From contig JAJRXK010000018.1 in assembly GCA_024276305.1 (NCBI GenBank), positions 1 to 64,000 of the forward strand: DNA of 64,000 nucleotides, in the 5' to 3' direction. The position numbers were made by a program, and so were the translations under genes. The notes under the pieces were generated by a model. It did no database searches and was not told the DNA's origin. It saw only the letters and a program-made list of their open reading frames with translations. Below are positions 27,036 through 35,304 of the stretch, one piece after another. This DNA is from Candidatus Krumholzibacteriota bacterium (GTDB taxonomy: Bacteria > Krumholzibacteriota > Krumholzibacteriia > JAJRXK01). Within the stretch, counting starts at the first letter, position 1, and each line of letters opens with the position of its first letter.

Positions 27036-27117
27036 AGGATTCTCCAAGATAGGTCGAGGAGGGTCTACTGCATCTCTCGGGCGACGGTCTGTCGATCCGG
27101 GATTCCAAAGACCCAGA

Positions 27118-27147
27118 AAAGTAGTATCGCTCCCACGGGACTGTCAA
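27118..27147 (-). promoter_or_regulatory. Candidate sigma70-type promoter for the TPR gene
   Basis: On the minus strand a perfect -35 TTGACA (27142-27147) is followed after 18 bases by TACTTT (27118-27123), which keeps the key T, A and final T of the -10 box. It lies about 80 bases upstream of the TPR start and just downstream of the glutamate dehydrogenase stop. Seen by eye only. Confidence 0.42.
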
Positions 27148-27196
27148 TCGCCGTTGGTTATCCAACCCGGACCGCGGCCCCGAGTTCCCGTGGGTC

Positions 27197-30100
27197 TCAG
27201 AGGGCCTGGCGGATCTGCTGGACGATCACCATCAGAGCGGCCGGCCCCAGAGAATCGCTCGGAATCCGATCCAGCTGGTCCAGAGCCGCCTCCAGAGCCG
27301 GGAAGGAGGCCAGCCTCTCTTCGACCGAGCCCTCCCGTCCGCTGAGGCGCAGGACCATCTCACTCAGGAGATCGTGGAGCTGACGACGGAGGGCCTGGTA
27401 GGCCAGCGCGTCGTAGTAGGCCCGGGGCCGCAGCTCGTCGATCCATCGCATGGTGGCAAAGAGCCGGGACGCCCGACCGATGCGGAAATAGTCGCGCCCC
27501 AACTCCTCGGGGGAGCGCTCCGCCTCCTCGGCCAGATCGAGCACCACCAAGATCCGAGGAAGATAACGTACCAGGGCCAAGCGCCGTGACATGGCTTCGG
27601 GAATCCCGGCCGTGACGAAGGCCTCGCGGCGTCTCTGCGCACCTTCCCGGGACGAAGGATCCAGAATCTTCTCCACCCCCGCCTCGAAGGCCGCAAGGGT
27701 CTCCGCATAGGACCCGGTGTCGGCGAGGTAGTCGGCCACCACCTCGGCCGGCCAGTGCTCCAGGAGATGCCGGGTTCCCTGACGGAGCGCAGCCTCCACC
27801 ACCAGCAACGCCTCGTACTTCGTCTCGGAGCCGACCTCGATCCCCAGATCCCAGATGCTGTCCTTGAGCGTCCACAGATCGGCCGCGCGATTGAGGAGCG
27901 AATAGGCCTCGAATATCCGCCGCGGTTCCGCGCCGAAATTCGTGGCCATCTCGTGGAAGAAGGTTGCCCCGGTGTGATCGAGAACCCGATTGGTCAGACG
28001 GGTGAGGGCAATCTCCCGGCGAAGACGATGCGCATCGATCGCGGCGGTGAACTTACGACGGATGAGAGGCGGGAAGTAGTTGTGCAAGGCCGGCAGCAGA
28101 CCCTCCATGGAGAGACTCTCGTCCTCGAGGAGCTCACTGTAGAGCTTCATCTTGACGAAGCTCGAGACCGTGGCGAGCTCCGGCCGGGTCAAGCTCTCGC
28201 CTTGGGCCATGCGCTCGTCCATCTCCCGCGCGGTGGGCAATCCGAGTTGGCCTCGTTTGACCTGGAAGTGCCGACAGACCTCGTCGATCACCCCGTCGAA
28301 GGGCGCCAAGTCGTTCTGGCTGCGCCGTTCGTCGAGGCTGAGCATCAGAGCCTGGTCCCCATTGGCCTGCAAGACGTCGGCGGTGATCTGCTCTTCGATC
28401 TGCTCCAGGAGGCGATTGCGAACCGACTCCTTCAACCGGGACGCACGGAGTTCGGGGGCGAAGAGGATCTTGAGATTCACCTCGTGGTCGCTGGTATTCA
28501 CCCCACCGGCATTGTCGATGAAATCGGTATTGATCTTTCCCCCGAGCTTGGCGAATTCGACGCGAGCTCCCTGGGTCAAACCCAGATTTCCTCCTTCGCC
28601 AACGACCCGGGCCCGGAGTTCCGAAGCGTCGATGCGCACGGCGTCGTTGGTCGGATCCTCGGCATCGGCGTGGGATTCGTGGCTCGCCTTCACATAGGTG
28701 CCGATCCCTCCGTTGTACCAGAGATCGACATCCATCCGTAGGATCGCGCTCACCACTTCGTTCCCGCTGAGCGTCGTCTCCTCCACCCCGAGCATGTCCC
28801 GAACCGCCGCGCTCAACTCGATCTTCTTGGCGTGCCGATCGAAGACCCCACCCCCTCGACTGATCTTCTTGGGGTCGTAGGCATCCCAACCGGAATAGGC
28901 CGCATCGAAGAGGCGCTTGCGCTCCCGGTAGGACTGCTTGGGGTCGGGATCTGGATCGAGGAAGATGTGGAGGTGATTGAATGCGGCCAACAGACGGGTC
29001 GTCGCATGCTCGATGAGCCCATTGCCGAAGACATCCCCTCCGAGATCTCCGATTCCGACACAGGTGAAGGTGTCCTTTTCCGGATGGATGCCGAGTTCGC
29101 GGAGGTGGTGACGAATGCAAACCCAGGCGCCCCGCGCGGTGATCCCGATCCCCTTGTGGTCGTAGCCATTGCTTCCACCGCTGGCGAAGGCATCGCCCAG
29201 CCAGAAGCTCCGCTCCGAGCTGATTCGATTCGCGGTGTCGCTGAGATGAGCCGTACCCTTGTCCGCAGCCACGACGAAGTAGGGATCCTCCTCGTCGTAG
29301 CAAACGACCTCTGGAGGCGGCACCACTTCGTCTCCGACCCGGTTGTCGGTCAGGTCCAGGAGGGCGTGGATGAAGATCTCGTAGTGCGCGTCACCCGCAG
29401 CCCGGCGCTCGGCCGGATCCGCCGGCAAACGCTTGACCACGAAGCCCCCTTTGGCTCCGACCGGAACGATCACCACATTCTTGACCATCTGCGTGGTCAT
29501 CAGCCCCAGGATTTCGGTCCGAAAATCGTCGAGACGGTCGCTCCACCGAATGCCTCCTCGCGCGATCCTCCCTCCCCGCAGGTGCACACCTTCGAGATTG
29601 CGGTGGTGCACGAATATCTCACGCCAAGGGCGAGGGTCGGTCATCGCGGTGATTGAAGCGCAGTCGAATTTGTGGGCGATCGTGGAGTGGGCCTTCCCGT
29701 GACGGAAATAGCTCGTGCGCAGAGTCGCTTCCACTAGATTCGCGAAGGTTCGCAGAATACGGTCATCGTGGAAGGACTGCACACGGTCGATGGCCGAGAT
29801 GATCTTGGCCCGGGCGGCTTCGCACCGGCGCAGACGAGAGGCCGAAGGTCGAGTCGGGATCCGTCCGTTGCGATCAGGGCCGAACTTGAGTTCGAAGAAG
29901 TCGATGATCGACTTGACGATGTCCGCGTGGCGGACCAGGACCGGCCACAGAGTCATCGGTGTGGTGACGTTGCCCAGCTGACGACTGTACTCCTGATAGC
30001 TCCGAAGAAGGTCGACCTCCTGCCACCGCAGGCGAGCCGGAAGCAATACCCGATTCAGGGCATCGCTCGCCATCTCGCCGTCGAAGACCGCTCGCAGAGC

Positions 30101-31975
30101 GGCGAGGAAGTTGGTCCGCAGCTCTTCGTCCTCCACCAGCGCGTCGTCCTGCAGCTCGAAGCGGAAGGTCTCCATCGCCAGGACTTCACCGCTCGACAGA
30201 CGCGCATGATTCACGAAGCTGTTGACCACCCTCAGGCCGAAGTGGTCCAGAATCGGCATGACATCCGAGAGCAGAAGCTCGTCGCTCTCGTAGAGCCGCA
30301 GCTTCATGGTGTTCTGCTCTTGGTCTTCGGAATCTCGATAGAGTCCGAGCTGCATGCCTTCCCCAGCCCGGACTCGCTCCAGGCGGCGGATATCGGTGAC
30401 CGCCTGCTCGGGGTCGGTGGAAACCTGGTAGCGAGGGCTCAGAGCCCGGCGATAGAGACGGTAGATCTCGATGGCCCGCTCGCGGTCCTCCGTTTGGAGC
30501 AACGCATCCCGCAGTCGATCCTCCCAGGTCGCCGAGAGGTGAGTGATCCTTTCCTCCACCTCCTGGACATCGAGCTTGGGAATGGGTCGCGGACTGGTCA
30601 TGTAGAAGTGCAGCACCGCCACCCCATAGGTGCTCATGAGCACCCGATGGTCGGCGTAGTTCGCCCCCAGCACTCCCTGCAAGTACTCCTGAATCGTGGT
30701 CCTCAGCTCGTCGCTGAAGTTCTGCCGCGGCAGAACCACGAAGAGAAAGGCGCTGCGTCTCTCCTCACCGACGGAGAGATGGACCTCCATCCGGTGGGAA
30801 CGTTCCGAGGCCAGAGTACGCCGAATGAGCCGGCGCAGATCGGGGATGCTGGCGCCGAAGAGATACTCGACCGGAAGTGCATTGAAGGCATTGACCACGG
30901 ACTTGTAGTTGTAGGATCCAGCGACGACCTCCTCCTGCTCGATGAGCTCGTCGAGCTTGCGCCGCAGCAGGGGCACCGATGCGCCGCGGGCCTGAATTCC
31001 GCGGTAGGTGAAGAGGCCGTGGATGGCCAGACATCCGGTCGCTTGCCCCCGATCATCAAAGGTCCTCAGGAGGATCTCATCGATCTTGCCCCGACGATGG
31101 AGTCGGCTCTCCTCTCCGGTCTTGTAGATCCTGACCAGGTCCCGCGGCTTGCGCTTGGCGCGTTCCCGGGCGAAACGGCGCGCGTGGGAGTAAGAGAACT
31201 CGAAGGGATCCCGCTTGAGACGACTGAGTCCGAGTCGGAACTCATCTCCCCCGTCGCCCATCGCGAGACCTGAAATGCCCATGAAGACGAAGTTGTCGTC
31301 CGAGATCCACTCCAGGAATCCCCGAGCCTCGAGGATTTCGTCGCGGCGCTCAGGATAGAGACTCGCCAGGAACTCGTATTGGTTCACCTGATCCTTCAGG
31401 TGCCGCAGCATGCGGCGAAAATCGCCGGCCATGGCCCGCACTTGCAAGATCCGGTCGGTGATCTCTTTCTCGAGTTCGCGCCGGTCCTTGGCGCGGGTCA
31501 GTGCGGGAATCTCGAAGTGGGTAATGCTCTCCGACCTGGCGTCGTCCCGGTCGATGTCGATGGACTTGAGTTTGCCCGCGGCGGTGCGCCCCACGTTGAC
31601 GATGACATTGAGCTGCAGAGAGGTGGGCAGTCCGAGCTGCTCGAAGCAGAGCCGCAGAGTATCCACCACGAAGACCTGGTCCGGCAGACAGGTATTGACC
31701 ACCGAGTGATTGCGACCCGATGCCTCGTCCGGTCCGAGCACGCGGACCAACACCTCTCCCTTTCGCCTCTGTTCGATGAAGTGGAGGAGGGCCTCGCTGT
31801 CCTCGAGCCATCGCTGACCACCGGCCTCGAGGAGATAGTCCTCGTCCGCGCGCTTGGCGATGGCCCGCGCCACTCCCGCCAATAGCTTTCGGCGAGTCCC
31901 CTTGGTCCGCGGACGATAGGACTTCAGCTTCTTCTCGAGGCCGAGCTGCAATTCGTCGCTGGCCGTACTTTGCAT
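27197..31975 (-). CDS. NAD-specific glutamate dehydrogenase, large (L_180-like) type
   Basis: About 1,592 residues, matching the 180-kDa class. It oxidises glutamate to 2-oxoglutarate and ammonia with NAD. The N-terminal ACT-like regulatory half includes RKGEVLVRVLGPDE and FFVMGISGLA-type segments. The catalytic core carries GAKGGFVVKRLP (active-site Lys, near residue 845) and VGIGDLGGDVFGNG (nucleotide fold, near residue 970), then GEGGNLGLTQGARVEFA. The C-terminal helical domain is present. ATG 31975 has GGGAGGAG 4 bases upstream. Members are often allosterically controlled by amino acids. It could feed 2-oxoglutarate to central metabolism together with ornithine aminotransferase. Confidence 0.95.
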   Translation of the reverse strand: MQSTASDELQLGLEKKLKSYRPRTKGTRRKLLAGVARAIAKRADEDYLLEAGGQRWLEDSEALLHFIEQRRKGEVLVRVLGPDEASGRNHSVVNTCLPDQVFVVDTLRLCFEQLGLPTSLQLNVIVNVGRTAAGKLKSIDIDRDDARSESITHFEIPALTRAKDRRELEKEITDRILQVRAMAGDFRRMLRHLKDQVNQYEFLASLYPERRDEILEARGFLEWISDDNFVFMGISGLAMGDGGDEFRLGLSRLKRDPFEFSYSHARRFARERAKRKPRDLVRIYKTGEESRLHRRGKIDEILLRTFDDRGQATGCLAIHGLFTYRGIQARGASVPLLRRKLDELIEQEEVVAGSYNYKSVVNAFNALPVEYLFGASIPDLRRLIRRTLASERSHRMEVHLSVGEERRSAFLFVVLPRQNFSDELRTTIQEYLQGVLGANYADHRVLMSTYGVAVLHFYMTSPRPIPKLDVQEVEERITHLSATWEDRLRDALLQTEDRERAIEIYRLYRRALSPRYQVSTDPEQAVTDIRRLERVRAGEGMQLGLYRDSEDQEQNTMKLRLYESDELLLSDVMPILDHFGLRVVNSFVNHARLSSGEVLAMETFRFELQDDALVEDEELRTNFLAALRAVFDGEMASDALNRVLLPARLRWQEVDLLRSYQEYSRQLGNVTTPMTLWPVLVRHADIVKSIIDFFELKFGPDRNGRIPTRPSASRLRRCEAARAKIISAIDRVQSFHDDRILRTFANLVEATLRTSYFRHGKAHSTIAHKFDCASITAMTDPRPWREIFVHHRNLEGVHLRGGRIARGGIRWSDRLDDFRTEILGLMTTQMVKNVVIVPVGAKGGFVVKRLPADPAERRAAGDAHYEIFIHALLDLTDNRVGDEVVPPPEVVCYDEEDPYFVVAADKGTAHLSDTANRISSERSFWLGDAFASGGSNGYDHKGIGITARGAWVCIRHHLRELGIHPEKDTFTCVGIGDLGGDVFGNGLIEHATTRLLAAFNHLHIFLDPDPDPKQSYRERKRLFDAAYSGWDAYDPKKISRGGGVFDRHAKKIELSAAVRDMLGVEETTLSGNEVVSAILRMDVDLWYNGGIGTYVKASHESHADAEDPTNDAVRIDASELRARVVGEGGNLGLTQGARVEFAKLGGKINTDFIDNAGGVNTSDHEVNLKILFAPELRASRLKESVRNRLLEQIEEQITADVLQANGDQALMLSLDERRSQNDLAPFDGVIDEVCRHFQVKRGQLGLPTAREMDERMAQGESLTRPELATVSSFVKMKLYSELLEDESLSMEGLLPALHNYFPPLIRRKFTAAIDAHRLRREIALTRLTNRVLDHTGATFFHEMATNFGAEPRRIFEAYSLLNRAADLWTLKDSIWDLGIEVGSETKYEALLVVEAALRQGTRHLLEHWPAEVVADYLADTGSYAETLAAFEAGVEKILDPSSREGAQRRREAFVTAGIPEAMSRRLALVRYLPRILVVLDLAEEAERSPEELGRDYFRIGRASRLFATMRWIDELRPRAYYDALAYQALRRQLHDLLSEMVLRLSGREGSVEERLASFPALEAALDQLDRIPSDSLGPAALMVIVQQIRQAL

Positions 31976-32016
31976 CGCTCCTCCCGGAGACTCTGGCTCG
32001 AAGAAAAGAAAGGCCC

Positions 32017-32868
32017 CTAGAAGAGGGTCGCCTGAGCGTACTGGGCGCGCTGGATCCAATCCAGCCGGTAGCTCCGGTCACTGCCGTCGCGGTCGCTGTG
32101 AGCCATGAGATAGGCGGCCCCCGGACGACGCATCCAACCTCGGGGCCGAATGTCTCGAGTCTCCTGTCGCTTGCCTTCGGGCTCGTAGAGAATGGTCACC
32201 ACTTGGTCTGCGGTGAGGCCATCCTCGAGAGCCTTCAGGTGCGGAGGCAACCACATCCAGAGTCGCTCGTCGGGACCGAAGCTAAGCGCGCCAGAGGTCA
32301 ACGCCAAGAGGGCCTGGAAATCTTTGTCGGCCACGCTGTCCTCGATGAGCTTCAAGAAGGTGCGCATCAGAGTCTGGGAGTCCGCAAGCGCGCGGTGGTA
32401 GGTCGGAGCCGCGCAGTCGAGAGCCTTGGAGATGGTCTCGAGTTTGTGATTGGGGAGGTCGCTCCGGAGCGACCGCGATATCTCCACCGTATCCAACACC
32501 GGCAGCGGCGGCAGCGACACCCCATGCCGCACCGCCTCGTGGGACAAGAAGGACACGTCGAATTCTGCATTGTGGGCCAGAAGGACCGCTCCCTCCGCGA
32601 ATCGAGCGAATGCCTGGAGAGCGACTCCGGCATCGGGCTGGTCCGCGACATCCGCATCGTGGATCCCGTGGACCCGGATGGCTGCGTCGGGAATCGGGCG
32701 CCCAGGGTTGACCAGGCTCTCGAAGGTCGAGAGTTCTCCGTCGAGGCGGAAGCGCACTCCGGAGACTTCGACGATGCGTTCATGGGCGGGCACGAGGCCG
32801 GTCGTCTCGGTGTCGAAGGCGACGAATTCCACCTCGTCGAGCGCACGGTGGAGCAGCTCCTGAGTCAC
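32017..32868 (-). CDS. DnaQ-like 3'-5' exonuclease with C-terminal WYL-like domain
   Basis: About 283 residues. The N-terminal DEDDh exonuclease shows Exo I VAFDTETTGL, Exo II LAHNAEFDVSFL and Exo III HRALADSQ. The C-terminal 90 residues do not belong to epsilon or PolC. They read like a WYL domain: ILYEPEGKRQETRDIRPRGW, then AYLMAHSDRD and RSYRLDWIQRA. WYL modules bind nucleic acid or nucleotide ligands in DNA-damage and defence regulators. The start is GTG 32868 with aaagg 6 bases upstream; TTG 32874 is also possible. It ends 41 bases before the glutamate dehydrogenase start. The exonuclease call is sure; the tail is a by-eye match. Confidence 0.82.
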   Translation of the reverse strand: MTQELLHRALDEVEFVAFDTETTGLVPAHERIVEVSGVRFRLDGELSTFESLVNPGRPIPDAAIRVHGIHDADVADQPDAGVALQAFARFAEGAVLLAHNAEFDVSFLSHEAVRHGVSLPPLPVLDTVEISRSLRSDLPNHKLETISKALDCAAPTYHRALADSQTLMRTFLKLIEDSVADKDFQALLALTSGALSFGPDERLWMWLPPHLKALEDGLTADQVVTILYEPEGKRQETRDIRPRGWMRRPGAAYLMAHSDRDGSDRSYRLDWIQRAQYAQATLF

Positions 32869-32935
32869 GAGCAACCTTTCGTTGGAGAGCGGACAGGGGG
32901 CGACGGCGGCAGTATAGGTGCGCGGGGCTCGCGAC

Positions 32936-33742
32936 TCAAGCCGAGTCGACCGAAGCGGGGTAGATCACGTAGATCCGGTCCTCCTGCAGGAACTGTTGCG
33001 CGGCCGGAGTGTCCTCCACTCCGGCGCGATCGGCGAGATCTCGTCGCTCGTCGCCGAGCAATTCCCCGAAACCCAGCCACCGCGCGCCGTGTTCCTCCCA
33101 GAGTTCCCGTCCGATCGAGAACATGGCGTCGATGTCACGCAGGGCGCCGAAGCCCGTCAGGAAGGGGATCCAGGGAACACCGCCCTCCAGACGACCGTCC
33201 CCGGTCGTGGACCGCGGCATCGACGCCAACAGATCCCCGACTTCCACCCGACGAGTGGGATCGGTCTGCCCCGGATCCGCGTGCACGACTTCAGGCGACC
33301 AAAGACGACCCAGGGCCTGAAGGTTGGCCACCGCGCAGGCGAAGGTGCATCCCCGTGGCAGGGCCGGCGGAGGAGCTTCGGGCCAGACCAGGGATCCGGT
33401 CGAGGCCTGCGCTTCGACCAGCACCACCTCCGCGCCGACGCATTCCGCCCACTCCCGTAGATCGACTTCCACTCCGGCCCTCTCCAGAATCGCACTTCCC
33501 TCCCGCTCGAGAATCTGTCGCACATCGACGTCGGTCTCCACCAACTCTCCGAAGTCTCCGGCCGGCGCCGGACCGGGGGCGCTGCGGGTGACCAGGACCC
33601 TTCGCCCCTCCCTACGATATTCCCGGTGGAGCCGCGCGATCAGGGTGGTCTTCGCACCACTCCCGACCACTGCGAGAACGCAGGGGAAATCCTGGGGAAG
33701 CATCTGCGTCCACGGCCGCAAAAAACGGAAGTCTTCCACCAT
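32936..33742 (-). CDS. YqeC-like P-loop protein, divergent
   Basis: A 268-residue protein with a P-loop-like VVGSGAKTTLIARLH near residue 25 and, later, VLVEAQASTGSLV. The layout follows YqeC proteins (selenium-cofactor family), where one expects VGAGGKTT and VEADGS. Here the second motif has lost Asp and the P-loop is altered. ALGRLWSPEVVHAD and FLTGFGALRD also fit that family. No selenium or molybdenum genes are nearby, so function is open. ATG 33742 follows AGGTGG; the frame to 33886 is not supported. It is divergent from the secreted protein gene at 33847. Confidence 0.6.
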   Translation of the reverse strand: MVEDFRFLRPWTQMLPQDFPCVLAVVGSGAKTTLIARLHREYRREGRRVLVTRSAPGPAPAGDFGELVETDVDVRQILEREGSAILERAGVEVDLREWAECVGAEVVLVEAQASTGSLVWPEAPPPALPRGCTFACAVANLQALGRLWSPEVVHADPGQTDPTRRVEVGDLLASMPRSTTGDGRLEGGVPWIPFLTGFGALRDIDAMFSIGRELWEEHGARWLGFGELLGDERRDLADRAGVEDTPAAQQFLQEDRIYVIYPASVDSA

Positions 33743-33804
33743 CGTTCCACCTCTCCCCACCGCCTCCGGCGGGATCGGGGTTCGAGTTCTGGTCCCCCAG
33801 CCCG

Positions 33805-33813
33805 TGCTACACT
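33805..33813 (+). promoter_or_regulatory. Candidate extended -10 (TGCTACACT) before a T9SS-type gene
   Basis: TACACT with an upstream TG at the extended -10 spacing, 33 bases before the ATG at 33847. No convincing -35 is visible. The same TACACT hexamer precedes the other T9SS-type gene at 50350. Low support. Confidence 0.27.
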
Positions 33814-33846
33814 TGATGCACCTCGCGGTCGAGCTCAGGAGCCGAC

Positions 33847-35265
33847 ATGCGTCTGTCCACACTTTCCCTGTCCCTCGTCGCCGCATCTCTCTTGCCGTCG
33901 ACGGTCGTCGGTGCGGGACTCTCCGAGCTGCGCTTCGATCCGACGGCTCCGCTCCCCACTCCGCGCATCCTCGACGAAGGCCTGGTGCAGGACTGGAACC
34001 ACGTTCCGGAGTACCGGTCGAAAGCCGCCAAGGAGAGCTACGTGGACATCCCCTGCGAGGTCTTTCTCCCCGGCAAAGCAGATCCCCAACAGTGGATGGC
34101 GACGGCCACCGTGGCCCGGGTCACCTCGGACGGGTTCAACTATCAGTACGGCTACGACCCCCTGGCACAGACCTACGATCTCCTCGTGAGCGGGCTGGCG
34201 CAGAGCGGTTACGTCCTCCAGGAGACGGTCGGGATCATGGCCGCTCACCTTCCCTCGCAACTCGTGGCCGGACAGATCCTCCGGGTCGAGGCCTGGTTCG
34301 AAGTCCTGTCCCAGAATCTCTATCCCTACGAGGGAGTGGGCATCACCGCCCTCGAGCGCAACATCACCCCCAACTCCTCCCTCGACAGCTTCGACATGCA
34401 GCGACTGTACGACGACGCCCGCGGCTACACCGGCGGGCTCTACTTCGTCGACCACTTCGCGACCGGCGCCCACGCCATCGACCTCGGGCAGACTGCGGTC
34501 CAGAACCTCTCCGATCGCATCGGGAATCAGGGGTGGTTCGGCGTGGGCTTTGCCGCCGACGGTTGGGATCTGAGTGGGAGCAACGGACAGACGGTATTCT
34601 GGAAGATGGCGGGCGGAGGTGGCTTGCCCGCGAGTGGACGTCCCTTCTTCCGGGTCTACTACAACGCCCCACCCGCCCCCTTCTTTCGGCAATCGCCCGC
34701 CAACGGTGCAGTTCTCACCGACAACCAACCCCTCCTCCAGTGGTCTCTTCCGGCAGACCCCAACGGGGACTCGCCGATCACCTTCCGCATTCGACTGGGC
34801 AGCGATCCCTCCCTGTCGACCGGAGCCGACATCGATGCAGCTACGGCGACCAGCCTCCAGCTCCCCTTCCCCCTGGCCGCGGGGACCTACTACTGGCAAG
34901 TCACCGCCTCCGATCCCCTGGGGGCCGAACGCTCGACTGCGATCGGAACCTTCACCGTGGTCAATGCCACCGCCGCGCCGTCGGCACCGACCGCACTGGC
35001 TCTGCGTGCGGTCCCCAATCCCTTCAATCCTCGCACCACTCTCCGCTTCGACCTCGCGACCGCAGGCCCCACGCGTCTGGAGATCTACGACGGCCGCGGT
35101 CGCCGAGTCCGCCGGCTGCTCCAAGACGACCTGGCCGCGGGATCCCACGTGCTTCCCTGGGACGGCACCGACGACCGGGGGGAGGCCTGTGCCAGCGGAG
35201 TCTACCTAGCCCGACTGGTGCACGGAGATCGGCGGGAGACGAGCCGTCTGGCCCTGGTGCGCTGA
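33847..35265 (+). CDS. Secreted protein with FlgD-like/T9SS-type C-terminal tail
   Basis: A 472-residue exported protein: signal peptide (LSLSLVAASLLPSTVVG), a central region of unknown fold, an Ig-like domain near 285-375 (SPANGAVLTDNQPLLQWSLP to TYYWQVTASDPLG, as in FN3-type repeats), and a FlgD-like tail near 385-472 (AVPNPFNPRTTLRFDL, IYDGRGRRVRRL, SGVYLARL). The tail suggests type IX-like export via the PorU/PorV pair at the left of the window. CAGGAG lies 5 bases before the ATG. The N-terminal half matches nothing I recognise, so its job is unknown. Confidence 0.8.
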   Translation: MRLSTLSLSLVAASLLPSTVVGAGLSELRFDPTAPLPTPRILDEGLVQDWNHVPEYRSKAAKESYVDIPCEVFLPGKADPQQWMATATVARVTSDGFNYQYGYDPLAQTYDLLVSGLAQSGYVLQETVGIMAAHLPSQLVAGQILRVEAWFEVLSQNLYPYEGVGITALERNITPNSSLDSFDMQRLYDDARGYTGGLYFVDHFATGAHAIDLGQTAVQNLSDRIGNQGWFGVGFAADGWDLSGSNGQTVFWKMAGGGGLPASGRPFFRVYYNAPPAPFFRQSPANGAVLTDNQPLLQWSLPADPNGDSPITFRIRLGSDPSLSTGADIDAATATSLQLPFPLAAGTYYWQVTASDPLGAERSTAIGTFTVVNATAAPSAPTALALRAVPNPFNPRTTLRFDLATAGPTRLEIYDGRGRRVRRLLQDDLAAGSHVLPWDGTDDRGEACASGVYLARLVHGDRRETSRLALVR

Positions 35266-35304
35266 AGCGGCGCCGGCCTGGCGCGGCTGGGCCGAGACCC
35301 AGGA

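Noticed and set aside
27153..27166. GTTGG-TTAT-CCAAC inverted repeat near the TPR promoter as an operator
   Set aside because: A 5-bp stem is expected by chance; no second copy or known binding pattern.
35266..35304. GCGCC-GGCCT-GGCGC inverted repeat between convergent genes
   Set aside because: Short and without T-tract; possible terminator but not supported enough to annotate.
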